DNA of 43,863 nt from a virus, in IMG/VR virus record IMGVR_UViG_3300032242_002820, positions 1-43,863 of that record. One strand, 5' to 3'. Shown here in pieces: positions 6,506 through 14,082 of the stretch (its first letter is position 1; every line of letters begins with the position of its first letter). The translations under genes and the position numbers were made by a program. The notes below the pieces were generated by a model. That model saw only the letters and a program-made list of their open reading frames with translations. It ran no database searches and was not told where the DNA came from.

Positions 6506-7099
6506 TTACTTTCCTATCATCTTTCTGGAATCTCTCCAGACCTGAGCGTTGGTTGCTTTTTGGAAATTCTCAACAGGCAAGAATAAAGCGATGTCCCACT
6601 CCACGGGCACAATATTAATAAATTGTGTCCGTACATGAGATGTTATATAATGCTTTATGCAAGGCTTAATGTATTTATTGGTGCTTGCTGACTTTAAAAT
6701 TTGGTAGCTAATTTTTAATTCTGCAGGATCACTGAGTTTAGGATCACTAACAAAGTTATATAATAAGTCCATGAGTTTTGCTCTTAGGACATAGGGTAGG
6801 TAGTGTAGATTGATTCCTAAGAATCCGCCAGAAACAGATTCAAAAGGAAATACCAAAGGAAACCTATCATAGTACGGAAGTTCTTTTTTGAATTTAGGAT
6901 CATACCCAAACATGTACATCTTGCCGACTTCAATGCGTGAAGTCAAAGCATCTTTTGATCTCAGAAGATTTCCTTCTGTCACTCCAGTCAATTTCTTGGC
7001 TGTATTACGAAACCACTCTCTTGCTTCATTAGATCTGCCTGGGATTTGTCCAGAACGTAGACCATCAGCGAGTGTTTGATTAAAAGCGTAAATTGCCAT
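6506..7099 (-). CDS. Conserved T4-type late protein of unknown role, 197 aa, next to gp4
   Basis: The gene lies between gp4 and gp54, ending one base before the gp54 start and beginning directly after the gp4 stop. The protein has a basic N-terminal region (REWFRNTAKKLTG), then YMFGYDPKFKKELPYYDRFP, FLGINLHYLPYVLRAKLMDLL, KPCIKHYI and a C-terminal WDIALFLPVENF followed by VWRDSRK. This arrangement is familiar to me from unnamed proteins of T4-like phages. In T4 the DNA-end protector gene 2 is adjacent to gene 4 and some annotations may use that name, but T4 gp2 is longer (274 aa) and I cannot confirm homology. A virion or head-completion role is inferred from its neighbours only. No membrane segment or catalytic motif is evident. 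Confidence 0.8.
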   Translation of the reverse strand: MAIYAFNQTLADGLRSGQIPGRSNEAREWFRNTAKKLTGVTEGNLLRSKDALTSRIEVGKMYMFGYDPKFKKELPYYDRFPLVFPFESVSGGFLGINLHYLPYVLRAKLMDLLYNFVSDPKLSDPAELKISYQILKSASTNKYIKPCIKHYITSHVRTQFINIVPVEWDIALFLPVENFQKATNAQVWRDSRKMIGK

Positions 7100-7519
7100 T
7101 TATTTTCCGTATAACTCTTTTTCGGTTATGATTTGAAATGTCCACTTGCGATCTGCACAATACTCTCTAGCCGCTTTCCACTTTGCTTGATTAATAAGAT
7201 ATGTGGCAGCTTCATTTAGAAATGTTCGGGTTCGCTTTTGTGGGACTTTAGGTTCCTGTGTTTGTTGATAGGGCTTGACTTCTATTAGAATGACTTCATT
7301 ATTCTTCTTTTTAACTATCATATCAGGAAAATACCGATGCATTCTATTATCCATAGGTGATATATAAGGTATAACAATCTCTTCACTTCCCCACCCGACA
7401 ACATCATCGTTTGAATCTAAAAACATCATAAGATGCAGTTCCCAGGAACTACGATAAATAATGTTGGTAGGATTCCCTATATATTTCTTTGGATTTTTTG
7501 GTTGAAACCTACCTTTCAT
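7100..7519 (-). CDS. 4: gp4-like head completion protein
   Basis: The 139-residue product matches T4 gp4 (gp50/4, about 150 aa), which acts in the last steps of head completion before tail joining. Recognisable blocks are ITYRSxWE (here NIIYRSSWELHLM), EEIVIPYISPMDNRMHRYFP, IEVKPYQQTQEP, FLNEAATYLINQAKWKAA and a C-terminal WTFQIITEKEL. The D...(9 residues)...ExK pattern around FPDMIV and LIEVKP is like that of the TnsA/type II endonuclease fold, and gp4 is thought to be related to nucleases. It is the first gene of the minus-strand late operon. Its ATG has no clear Shine-Dalgarno; the leader from the late promoter at 7558-7551 would be only about 26 bases long. Confidence 0.93.
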   Translation of the reverse strand: MKGRFQPKNPKKYIGNPTNIIYRSSWELHLMMFLDSNDDVVGWGSEEIVIPYISPMDNRMHRYFPDMIVKKKNNEVILIEVKPYQQTQEPKVPQKRTRTFLNEAATYLINQAKWKAAREYCADRKWTFQIITEKELYGK

Positions 7520-7526
7520 ATATTGC

Positions 7527-7534
7527 TATAAATA
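7527..7534 (+). promoter_or_regulatory. Late promoter -10 box (TATAAATA) for the rightward baseplate operon
   Basis: An exact match to the T4 late box lies 34 bases before the gp48 start, giving a predicted start near 7540 and a leader containing the AGGAA ribosome-binding sequence. It probably drives gp48 to gp8 and beyond, since no other exact box is seen between genes until 30912. Confidence 0.85.
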
Positions 7535-7550
7535 AGTGATGGACTCATTG

Positions 7551-7558
7551 TATTTATA
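7551..7558 (-). promoter_or_regulatory. Late promoter -10 box (TATAAATA, minus strand) for the gp4-gp54-gp26-tape operon
   Basis: TATTTATA on the + strand is an exact minus-strand TATAAATA; the extended minus sequence TATAAATACAATG resembles the T4 consensus TATAAATACTATT. The predicted start is near 7545, upstream of gp4 at 7519. It faces the rightward box at 7527-7534 with 16 bases between, so the two predicted starts almost coincide. Confidence 0.85.
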
Positions 7559-7567
7559 GGAACAAAC

Positions 7568-8794
7568 ATGGGCTTTAACGTCTCATCGATTACGAATAAC
7601 CCTTACGTTCAGTCAGTAAACCAAACAGTTGTCAGCAATCTAACTTCTGCTGCAGGCGGCGCTGTAAACAACTTAGTTAATAATGTAATGGGGTCTGCAG
7701 GTGCTGCTGGTGGGATCATTTCTAATATATCAGGGGCATTATCTGCTGCTGGCGTTAGTTCTGGATCATTAGCAGGAATTGTGTCTGGCAAATTAGATTC
7801 ATTGATCACAGGTGCTAGTTCATATTTTGCTTCAGGATCACCTGCACGAACCACACTCAATGCTCTAGCGAATAGAAACTTCGCTGTCAGTAACGGAACA
7901 AACCCAGAATCTAAGATATCTAGCTCATCTAATAAAACAAATGGAGGAACGGCTTATTCATATCCTCCTATTCCTGCTCCATACTATATGATGCTTAATT
8001 TTTATGATTATAAAAGACCTACTCCATTCGATAATACAACGCTACCTGCAACAGGGTCTGTTATTTTGCCTCTGCCTGATGGTAGTGGGTTAAATGACAA
8101 TACAAGCGCTAATTGGGAAGGGACTGCTTTAGGTATTGCTGGAAACGTTTTAGATGCTTTTGGCAGTATTGACAAATTAAAAACCTTAGGTACAGCAGAA
8201 GCTATAAAAGGCCAAGGTGGCGACGCTGCAATTTATGCCTTGGATCAAGCAGCGTCTGCTTTCAGCAGTGAGGCCGCCGGAGCCGCTGAATCACAACTAG
8301 GTATTGCTCCTAACCCTGCAATGAGTATGTTGTTCAAGGGTGTTGAATTTAGGTCTTTCTCATTTAAGTGGACCTTTGCACCTAAAAACGAGCAAGAAAG
8401 CAATATACTAAAAGATTTAATTAGATTTATTAAAGCAAAACATTTGCCAACCTTTACAGGTACAGGCACTGCAGGATCAAGTTATCTATTCAACTATCCT
8501 TCTATTTGCAAGCCATCATTTTCACTTGGTCAAGACTACATGACCGACTTTAAGTATTGTGTAATCAAATCTGTGAATATTGGATATTCTCCACAAGGAG
8601 ATGCTCCATCATTCTATGCAAAAACAAAGGCGCCGGTATTCATTACGTTGTCTATTGATTTACAAGAAATGCAATACAGAATGGCTGATGATTATGATCC
8701 TAATGCAAAAGGTAAAACTGCAGCATCTGTTGTGGGCAGTCAGCTTAATTCTTTTGCTGATGCACTTAAAGATACTTCAAAATCTGGGACCTGA
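7568..8794 (+). CDS. 48: gp48-like tail-tube cap / baseplate protein
   Basis: The 408-residue protein corresponds to T4 gp48 (364 aa), which joins the baseplate hub to the tail tube. The first 110 residues are low-complexity Ala/Gly/Ser/Asn, then comes a stretch with YMMLNFYDYKRPTPF, and the C-terminal half is diagnostic: EFRSFSFKWTFAPKNEQESN, FNYPSICKPSF, VNIGYSPQGDAPSFYA and IDLQEMQYR, each matching the tube-like fold region of T4 gp48 (TFAPKN-type strand, PSFYA, QE-x-Y). The AGGAA at 7559-7563 supports the ATG at 7568. It is the first gene of the rightward late operon, 2 bases upstream of gp53. Its partner gp54 lies across the divergent promoter. Confidence 0.9.
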   Translation: MGFNVSSITNNPYVQSVNQTVVSNLTSAAGGAVNNLVNNVMGSAGAAGGIISNISGALSAAGVSSGSLAGIVSGKLDSLITGASSYFASGSPARTTLNALANRNFAVSNGTNPESKISSSSNKTNGGTAYSYPPIPAPYYMMLNFYDYKRPTPFDNTTLPATGSVILPLPDGSGLNDNTSANWEGTALGIAGNVLDAFGSIDKLKTLGTAEAIKGQGGDAAIYALDQAASAFSSEAAGAAESQLGIAPNPAMSMLFKGVEFRSFSFKWTFAPKNEQESNILKDLIRFIKAKHLPTFTGTGTAGSSYLFNYPSICKPSFSLGQDYMTDFKYCVIKSVNIGYSPQGDAPSFYAKTKAPVFITLSIDLQEMQYRMADDYDPNAKGKTAASVVGSQLNSFADALKDTSKSGT

Positions 8795-8796
8795 TA

Positions 8797-9735
8797 ATGA
8801 CACAATTTTTTAAAAAATTCCCTGTTATTAACTATGCGAACTCAGTAGGAGTTAATCTTCTAGCACGAGTGAATATGTCTAAGTTAGCGCTTACCAATAA
8901 ACAAGCCTACTATGACTATGTAATGACTCCAGGATTACGTCCCGATAGTTTATCATATAACTATTATGACAATCCGGACTTCATTTGGTTGATCGGATTA
9001 ACCAACGGAATCATCGACCCCTACTATGACTTTCCTTTATCTGAAGAAGATCTAAACAAGTATATTAGCAACAAATATGGCAGTTATTCAAAAGCTCAGA
9101 ATACAATTGTGTTTTTTAGAAACAATTGGTCTGGTGACGATTCAAACATCACAGTTGCTGCTTATAACGCACTGAGTGTAGGAAGACAGAAGTATTGGGT
9201 GCCACAACTTGGGTATTCAAATCAAATTGTTGGATATGTACGTAAACAAGAAGATTGGACTGTCACTACAAATGAAGTATATCAGCTAACTACAACAACA
9301 GCTGAAGAATTATTAACAGAAAATGGATACACATTATATACATGTGATAGTAGTGGTAATCCGGTAGATCCTATTGTTATACCTGAGGGGCTTGTTAATG
9401 TGCCTTTTGTTAATGGTGAATTATTACAACAAAACGGTGTAACAGTTGCAACCGTTGCGTCTACCACGAGCGACGGCACAATCGTCGCACAGCACATTTC
9501 AGGTACGTTATCAATTGATCCAATCTATGGGTTGACTTCAGGTGCCGCTGCTACTGTTACGTCAATTACCCTGATATCACAAAGCATTTCCACTGATGAG
9601 TTAGTATACTGGAGTCCAGTAACTGCCTATGATTATGAGCACGAATTAAATGAAAATAAGAAACAAATCAAATTGCTAGACAACAAATACGCAGGTCAAG
9701 CAACCAAAGAACTTAAAAACCTATTGATGCAATAA
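8797..9735 (+). CDS. 53: gp53-like baseplate wedge protein with an internal insertion
   Basis: T4 gp53 (196 aa) is the wedge subunit that links wedges to the hub. The match here is in the first 160 residues: TPGLRPDSLSYNYYDNPDF, WLIGLTNGIIDPYYDFPLSE (T4: WVLLMCNDNYDPYYGWITSQ-like), and in the C-terminal 45 residues with YEHELNENKKQIKLLDNKY (T4: YEAAVLENEKLRQIKII-like). Between about residues 165 and 265 lies an extra segment, Thr/Val-rich, ending in YGLTSGAAATVTSITL, not present in T4, which explains the 312-aa length. This insertion resembles β-modules in gp7 and gp8 of this phage. The gene starts 2 bases after gp48 and ends 6 bases before gp27. Confidence 0.9.
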   Translation: MTQFFKKFPVINYANSVGVNLLARVNMSKLALTNKQAYYDYVMTPGLRPDSLSYNYYDNPDFIWLIGLTNGIIDPYYDFPLSEEDLNKYISNKYGSYSKAQNTIVFFRNNWSGDDSNITVAAYNALSVGRQKYWVPQLGYSNQIVGYVRKQEDWTVTTNEVYQLTTTTAEELLTENGYTLYTCDSSGNPVDPIVIPEGLVNVPFVNGELLQQNGVTVATVASTTSDGTIVAQHISGTLSIDPIYGLTSGAAATVTSITLISQSISTDELVYWSPVTAYDYEHELNENKKQIKLLDNKYAGQATKELKNLLMQ

Positions 9736-9741
9736 TATATA

Positions 9742-11001
9742 ATGTCTGGAACATATACTAAATCAGATTCGGTTGAGATTAAAACTCTCACACTACAATC
9801 GTCAAAGGGTGATCGGACATATGATCTTCGATCCCAGGTTGTATCTATTGATGTCTTCGAAGATATCATGTTTCCTGTCATTCGTGCTGAATTTCAATGC
9901 ATCGATGCAATTGACCTGCTAAATTCTTTTCCTATCATCGGAGAAGAAATTATAACAGTCGAGTTTGCAAATCCCGGAATTGATCTCACTAGTTCATATA
10001 CGTTTCATGTAAAATCTGTTGAAAATCAAATTAGCAATCAATCTGCAAAAATAAAAACCTATACGATTAAAGCTATCAGCGAAGAATTTATTACAAATGC
10101 TCGGCAGTTTATTAGTAAAAAATATTCATCTGAGCCAACTTCTATCATACAAGATGTTATGAAAAGCTTTTTGAAAACAGATAAAACAATTGCTATAGGT
10201 GATCCAACTAAAGGTGTTCAAGAGGTTCTCTTCAGTCGAATGAGACCTTTTCAAGCAATTGATATGGTTCGTAAACGATCTGTATCAAAAGACTATGCAT
10301 CATCTTCTTATGTTTTCTTTGAGAACAAACGAGGATTTAACTTTTGTTCTATTGAATACCTAATGGATCAACTGAAAGATAATATTAAAGATAAAATATT
10401 TTATTATGATACAACAGGCAATAGTGATGCTCGAAATATGAATACAAGAAACATTCTTAGTTTAATGAATACGTCACAAGTGAATAACACCAAGAAGTTG
10501 ACACAAGGCTCCTTGCACAACATTGTCAAACGCTTTGATATTCTGACAGGTGAAGTAGTTGAAACTGTTTATAAAAATACGGAACAGCAACAAAAATTTA
10601 AGTTTGCATCGAATAATGCAGTGGGATTGAACAGTACTGACTTCGAACAGAAACACGGCGAAAAACCTGCAAGCTCATTACTAGTTCCTCATTCGAGCCA
10701 TATGCCTGAAACATATACGGCAGAATCAATGGGAGCAAAACACTCATTCGTATCTAAGATTTCTCAAAACATATATCAGGCACATATCAACGGCGATGTT
10801 GCACTAACTGCAGGTGATGTAATTACTATTAATATTCCTACGTCAGACGGTAGTACTGGCGGCAGTCCTGATAATCGATTGACAAGCGGAAATTATTTAA
10901 TATCAAAAATTAGACACATGATTCACAATGCAACTTCTGCACAGAAGTCATATCGCTGCTCTCTTGAATTGATCAAGGGCAATTACGAGGATCGTTCATA
11001 A
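9742..11001 (+). CDS. 27: gp27-like baseplate hub protein
   Basis: The 419-residue protein has the size and position of T4 gp27 (391 aa), the trimeric hub ring that holds the gp5 spike and mimics the tube diameter. N-terminal strands (SQVVSIDVFEDIMFPVIRAE, FPIIGEEIITVEF, YTFHVKSVENQ) suit the first tube-like domain. AISEEFITNARQFISKKYS and LFSRMRPFQAIDMVRKRSVS are recurrent in hub proteins of T4-type phages, as is YVFFENKRGFNF. The C-terminal VALTAGDVITINIP and NYLISKIRHMI fit the last β-domain. The stop overlaps the gp5 start (TAATG), so the two interacting proteins are probably made in step. Sequence similarity to T4 itself is weak; context carries much weight. Confidence 0.85.
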   Translation: MSGTYTKSDSVEIKTLTLQSSKGDRTYDLRSQVVSIDVFEDIMFPVIRAEFQCIDAIDLLNSFPIIGEEIITVEFANPGIDLTSSYTFHVKSVENQISNQSAKIKTYTIKAISEEFITNARQFISKKYSSEPTSIIQDVMKSFLKTDKTIAIGDPTKGVQEVLFSRMRPFQAIDMVRKRSVSKDYASSSYVFFENKRGFNFCSIEYLMDQLKDNIKDKIFYYDTTGNSDARNMNTRNILSLMNTSQVNNTKKLTQGSLHNIVKRFDILTGEVVETVYKNTEQQQKFKFASNNAVGLNSTDFEQKHGEKPASSLLVPHSSHMPETYTAESMGAKHSFVSKISQNIYQAHINGDVALTAGDVITINIPTSDGSTGGSPDNRLTSGNYLISKIRHMIHNATSAQKSYRCSLELIKGNYEDRS

Positions 11002-11828
11002 TGACTACTAAAAGAATGGGTGAAGAAGGAGTGCGCTGGTTTATCGCCAGAGTAGAAGATATTATGGATCCCGAGAAACTCGGTCGAGTAAAAATTCGTG
11101 TCATTAATGAGCATGACGATCCTGCAATCACTACAGATGATTTAAATTGGGCAACACCGTTGATTCCTATCACATCTGCAAGCCATCAACAGATAGGCAG
11201 ATCACCTACGGGGCTGCTTGTAGGATCAACCGTATTTGGATTTTATCTCGATGGTCATGAAAAGCAACTGCCTGTTCTTTGGGGATCGTATGCTAAAATG
11301 CCAGGCAAGGACATACAGAAAAATGATATTCCCGGATTAGCTCGGGAAATAAATACCATAACAAAGACTCCTGTGGGTCCTGAACCTGCCGCAGCGTACA
11401 ATGCAAAGTATCCCCATAATCATGTTTGGCAAACTGAGTCAGGACATGTAATAGAGGTTGACGATACTCCTTCACAAGAGCGACTACACATATATCATAA
11501 GTCAGGATCATATGTTGAAATTAATCATGATGGACAGAAGGTTACTAAAGTCGTTGATAAAGATTATGAAATTGTTGTAAAAGATAAAACAGTATACATT
11601 GGTGGCAATTTAGAAGTGCATGTAATTGGAAATGTTACATTGACAGTTGATGGTAAGGTAACAGGTACTGCTTCTGAATGGGACATGAAAGGTCCTCTTA
11701 ATTGGAATGGCGATGTTAATGTTACCGGCAAGATCACTGCTAGCGGCGATGTGGTTGGTAATGGAATTTCACTAGACAATCATACTCATACTGATCCACA
11801 AGGTGGGTCGGTAGGAAAGCCACAGTAA
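11001..11828 (+). CDS. 5: gp5-like central spike protein without lysozyme domain
   Basis: T4 gp5 (575 aa) has an OB-fold, a lysozyme domain and a triple β-helix. Here 275 residues contain an N-terminal OB-like domain (VRWFIARVEDIMDPEKLGRV and KIRVINEHDD; later GLLVGSTVFGFYLDG and LPVLWGSYA), then a linker with HNHVWQTESGHVIEVDDTP, and a repetitive C-terminal helix (LHIYHKSGSYVEINHDG, VTKVVDKDYEIVVKDKTVYI, then strand repeats EVHVIGNVTLTVDGK, WNGDVNVTGKITASGDVV) ending in LDNHTHTDPQGG. No glycosidase segment with a catalytic Glu-x8-Asp pair lies between OB and helix. Thus the spike is present but the enzymatic domain is not. The final His-rich loop may bind a metal or meet a PAAR-type tip; no separate PAAR gene is seen. 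Confidence 0.93.
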   Translation: MTTKRMGEEGVRWFIARVEDIMDPEKLGRVKIRVINEHDDPAITTDDLNWATPLIPITSASHQQIGRSPTGLLVGSTVFGFYLDGHEKQLPVLWGSYAKMPGKDIQKNDIPGLAREINTITKTPVGPEPAAAYNAKYPHNHVWQTESGHVIEVDDTPSQERLHIYHKSGSYVEINHDGQKVTKVVDKDYEIVVKDKTVYIGGNLEVHVIGNVTLTVDGKVTGTASEWDMKGPLNWNGDVNVTGKITASGDVVGNGISLDNHTHTDPQGGSVGKPQ

Positions 11829-11840
11829 TAGGATACTCTA

Positions 11841-12269
11841 ATGGCACAGGTTTTCAAACAAGATAGATATACTCCGGTTTCAACTCAAACTGAAATCTAT
11901 AGTGATATTTTTACTAACTTTGACGTACATCCGGATCTTGGCGACATTGTTCGTAAAAAGAACGAAGAGGCTGTAAAATCTGCTATTCAAAATCTTATTT
12001 TTACGAATAAGTATGAAAGGCCTTTTAATCCAAACTTCGGAAGCAATATCAGAAAGTTTTTGTTTGAACCTATGACGCCGCAGACGCAATCAGGCCTTCA
12101 AGAAGAGATACAGAACGTCATTCAAAACTATGAGCCGCGTGCTAATGTGATCAACGTAATTGCTACTCCTTACATTGATGAAAATGCCTACGTAGTAACG
12201 ATTACTTTTTCTGTAATAAATAATAGCAATCCTATTACATTAAACACCATTCTCTATAGAGTACGATAA
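11841..12269 (+). CDS. 25: gp25-like baseplate wedge protein
   Basis: The 142-residue product belongs to the gp25/gpW-like family of sheath-initiating wedge proteins conserved in all contractile systems (T4 gp25: 132 aa). Characteristic residues are ERPFNPNFGSNIRKFLFEPM near the middle and NYEPRANVINV with VVTITFSVIN near the end. In T4, gp25 sits in the wedge core with gp6 and gp53 and provides the first sheath contact. An AGGAT precedes the start by 8 bases. The gp6 start follows the stop after a single base, and the core bundle partners gp25, gp6 and gp7 are consecutive. Confidence 0.96.
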   Translation: MAQVFKQDRYTPVSTQTEIYSDIFTNFDVHPDLGDIVRKKNEEAVKSAIQNLIFTNKYERPFNPNFGSNIRKFLFEPMTPQTQSGLQEEIQNVIQNYEPRANVINVIATPYIDENAYVVTITFSVINNSNPITLNTILYRVR

Positions 12270-12270
12270 T

Positions 12271-14082
12271 ATGGCAAATTCTAGCATCTCTCTCACTAGT
12301 CTCGATTTTGCTGACTATAAGAACTCTCTAAAGAAGTATCTTTCATCACAGCCGCAATTTCAAGATTATAATTTTGATGCGAGCAATCTCAGCGTCATTT
12401 TAGATCTACTATCATATAATACCTATCTTAATGCATATTATATGAATATGATTGGATCTGAGATGTTCCTTGATACAGCACAATTGCGTGATTCTGTTGT
12501 TTTAAAAGCAAAGGAACTAAACTATGTTCCTCGTTCATTCCGCTCAGCCCAAGCTAACGTAAACCTTAAAGTTACGTTTACTGGCATGAATATTCCTGTA
12601 TTGTTATCAATACCTAAGGGAACCTCATTTACCGGTAAAGCAGGATCTAACGCTTACACGTTCAGTACAAATCAAAACATTACTCTACAAAGTGGCAATG
12701 GGGTATTCGTAGCAAACAATTTAAACATCTATGAAGGCACCTATGTTACAGATACCTTTGTAGTGCAAGCAGCAGCAAACAGCGCTAGCGTGCAGAAGTT
12801 TGCTCTTTCTAATCCGACGATTGATACAAACTCTCTAACCGTAACTGTTGTTGAGAATAATGGCGCTAACGTCATTCCATATTCTCTTGCATCGTCTATT
12901 TTAGATCTTACTACAACATCTCCTGTATACTTCTTGCAAGGATCAGAGAATAGCCTGTACCAAATTGTTTTTGGCGACAACGTAGTAGGCAAAAAACCTT
13001 TAGACAATTCAACCATCATTGCAGAATATCGTGTAACCAACGGACAGTTGCCTAACGGGATTTCAATCTTTTCCCCTAATGGTACCCTTGGCGGATCATC
13101 AAACATCGCTATAACAACAGTCTCTAGTGCGTCAGGCGGCGACATTGGCGAAGACATTGAGAGAATTCGTCAAAATGCTCCTCGTTTCTATGCCACACAA
13201 GATCGAGCAGTTACAGCAAACGACTACGAGAGTTTGCTTCGTATTGCCTATCCTGAAATTCAAGCGCTATCTGTATATGGCGGAGAGGTTGCAAATCCTC
13301 CTCAGTACGGCACAGTTTTGATCTCAATGAAGATTGCAAACTTCGATGCGGTGCCTGATTCAAAGAAATTAGAATATACTACATACTTAAATGCACGAGC
13401 ACCATTAACCATTCAGCCCATGTTCATTGAACCCAATTATACCTATGCAAGTGTAAAAAGTATAATCAAATATAATGTCAATAAAACAGCATTGTCTCCT
13501 GCAGATATATCTAGTTTCGTTACTTCTGCTATTCAGAACTATAACTTGCAAAATTTAGATAACTTTAAAGCGACCTTGTTGTATTCAAAGTTAGTCGCTG
13601 CAATTGACGCTGCAGACGCTAGCATTATTAGTAACCAGACAGAATATACTTTGATGAAGAAGTTAGTTCCTTCTTTAGCAAAGATTCAAAATTATACCAT
13701 CGACTTCAATACTGCGCTCAATAGCAATTATCCTCCTGAACCTGGAGTTCACGCAGCAGATGATTTACATTCAATATCATCATCAAGTTTTGTTTATAAT
13801 AACATTGTAGTTGCTTTAGAAGATGATAGTAATGGCAATATTCGTATTGTACAGCAGCAAAGCGATGGCAATCATCATACCATACTAAACATCGGTACGG
13901 TTGATTACGTCACAGGCCGAATACAATTGAATAATTTCTTTACAAGCAATTACTTCGGAGATTCTATTCGAATCTATGCAAGGCTTCCTGATGGCATATT
14001 AGATTATACATCAAATCAAAATACAATCTTAGAAATTCCTAATGATGAAATTTCTGTTAATGTTCAAATTGTAAGACAATAA
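12271..14082 (+). CDS. 6: gp6-like baseplate wedge protein (baseplate J family)
   Basis: The 603-residue protein matches T4 gp6 (660 aa), which forms the ring dimers of the inner baseplate. Near the N-terminus are FADYKNSLKKYLSSQPQFQD and SVILDLLSYNTYLNAYYMNM, followed by FLDTAQLRDSVVLKAKELNY and VPRSFRSAQA, a hallmark block of T4-type gp6. In the middle are the J-like QGSENSLYQIVFGDNVVGKKP (trimmed) region and ERIRQNAPRFYATQDRAVTA followed by NDYESLLRIAYPEIQALSVY. The C-terminal 130 residues are less conserved. Stop and next start overlap by one base (TAATG at 14080-14084). Confidence 0.95.
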   Translation: MANSSISLTSLDFADYKNSLKKYLSSQPQFQDYNFDASNLSVILDLLSYNTYLNAYYMNMIGSEMFLDTAQLRDSVVLKAKELNYVPRSFRSAQANVNLKVTFTGMNIPVLLSIPKGTSFTGKAGSNAYTFSTNQNITLQSGNGVFVANNLNIYEGTYVTDTFVVQAAANSASVQKFALSNPTIDTNSLTVTVVENNGANVIPYSLASSILDLTTTSPVYFLQGSENSLYQIVFGDNVVGKKPLDNSTIIAEYRVTNGQLPNGISIFSPNGTLGGSSNIAITTVSSASGGDIGEDIERIRQNAPRFYATQDRAVTANDYESLLRIAYPEIQALSVYGGEVANPPQYGTVLISMKIANFDAVPDSKKLEYTTYLNARAPLTIQPMFIEPNYTYASVKSIIKYNVNKTALSPADISSFVTSAIQNYNLQNLDNFKATLLYSKLVAAIDAADASIISNQTEYTLMKKLVPSLAKIQNYTIDFNTALNSNYPPEPGVHAADDLHSISSSSFVYNNIVVALEDDSNGNIRIVQQQSDGNHHTILNIGTVDYVTGRIQLNNFFTSNYFGDSIRIYARLPDGILDYTSNQNTILEIPNDEISVNVQIVRQ

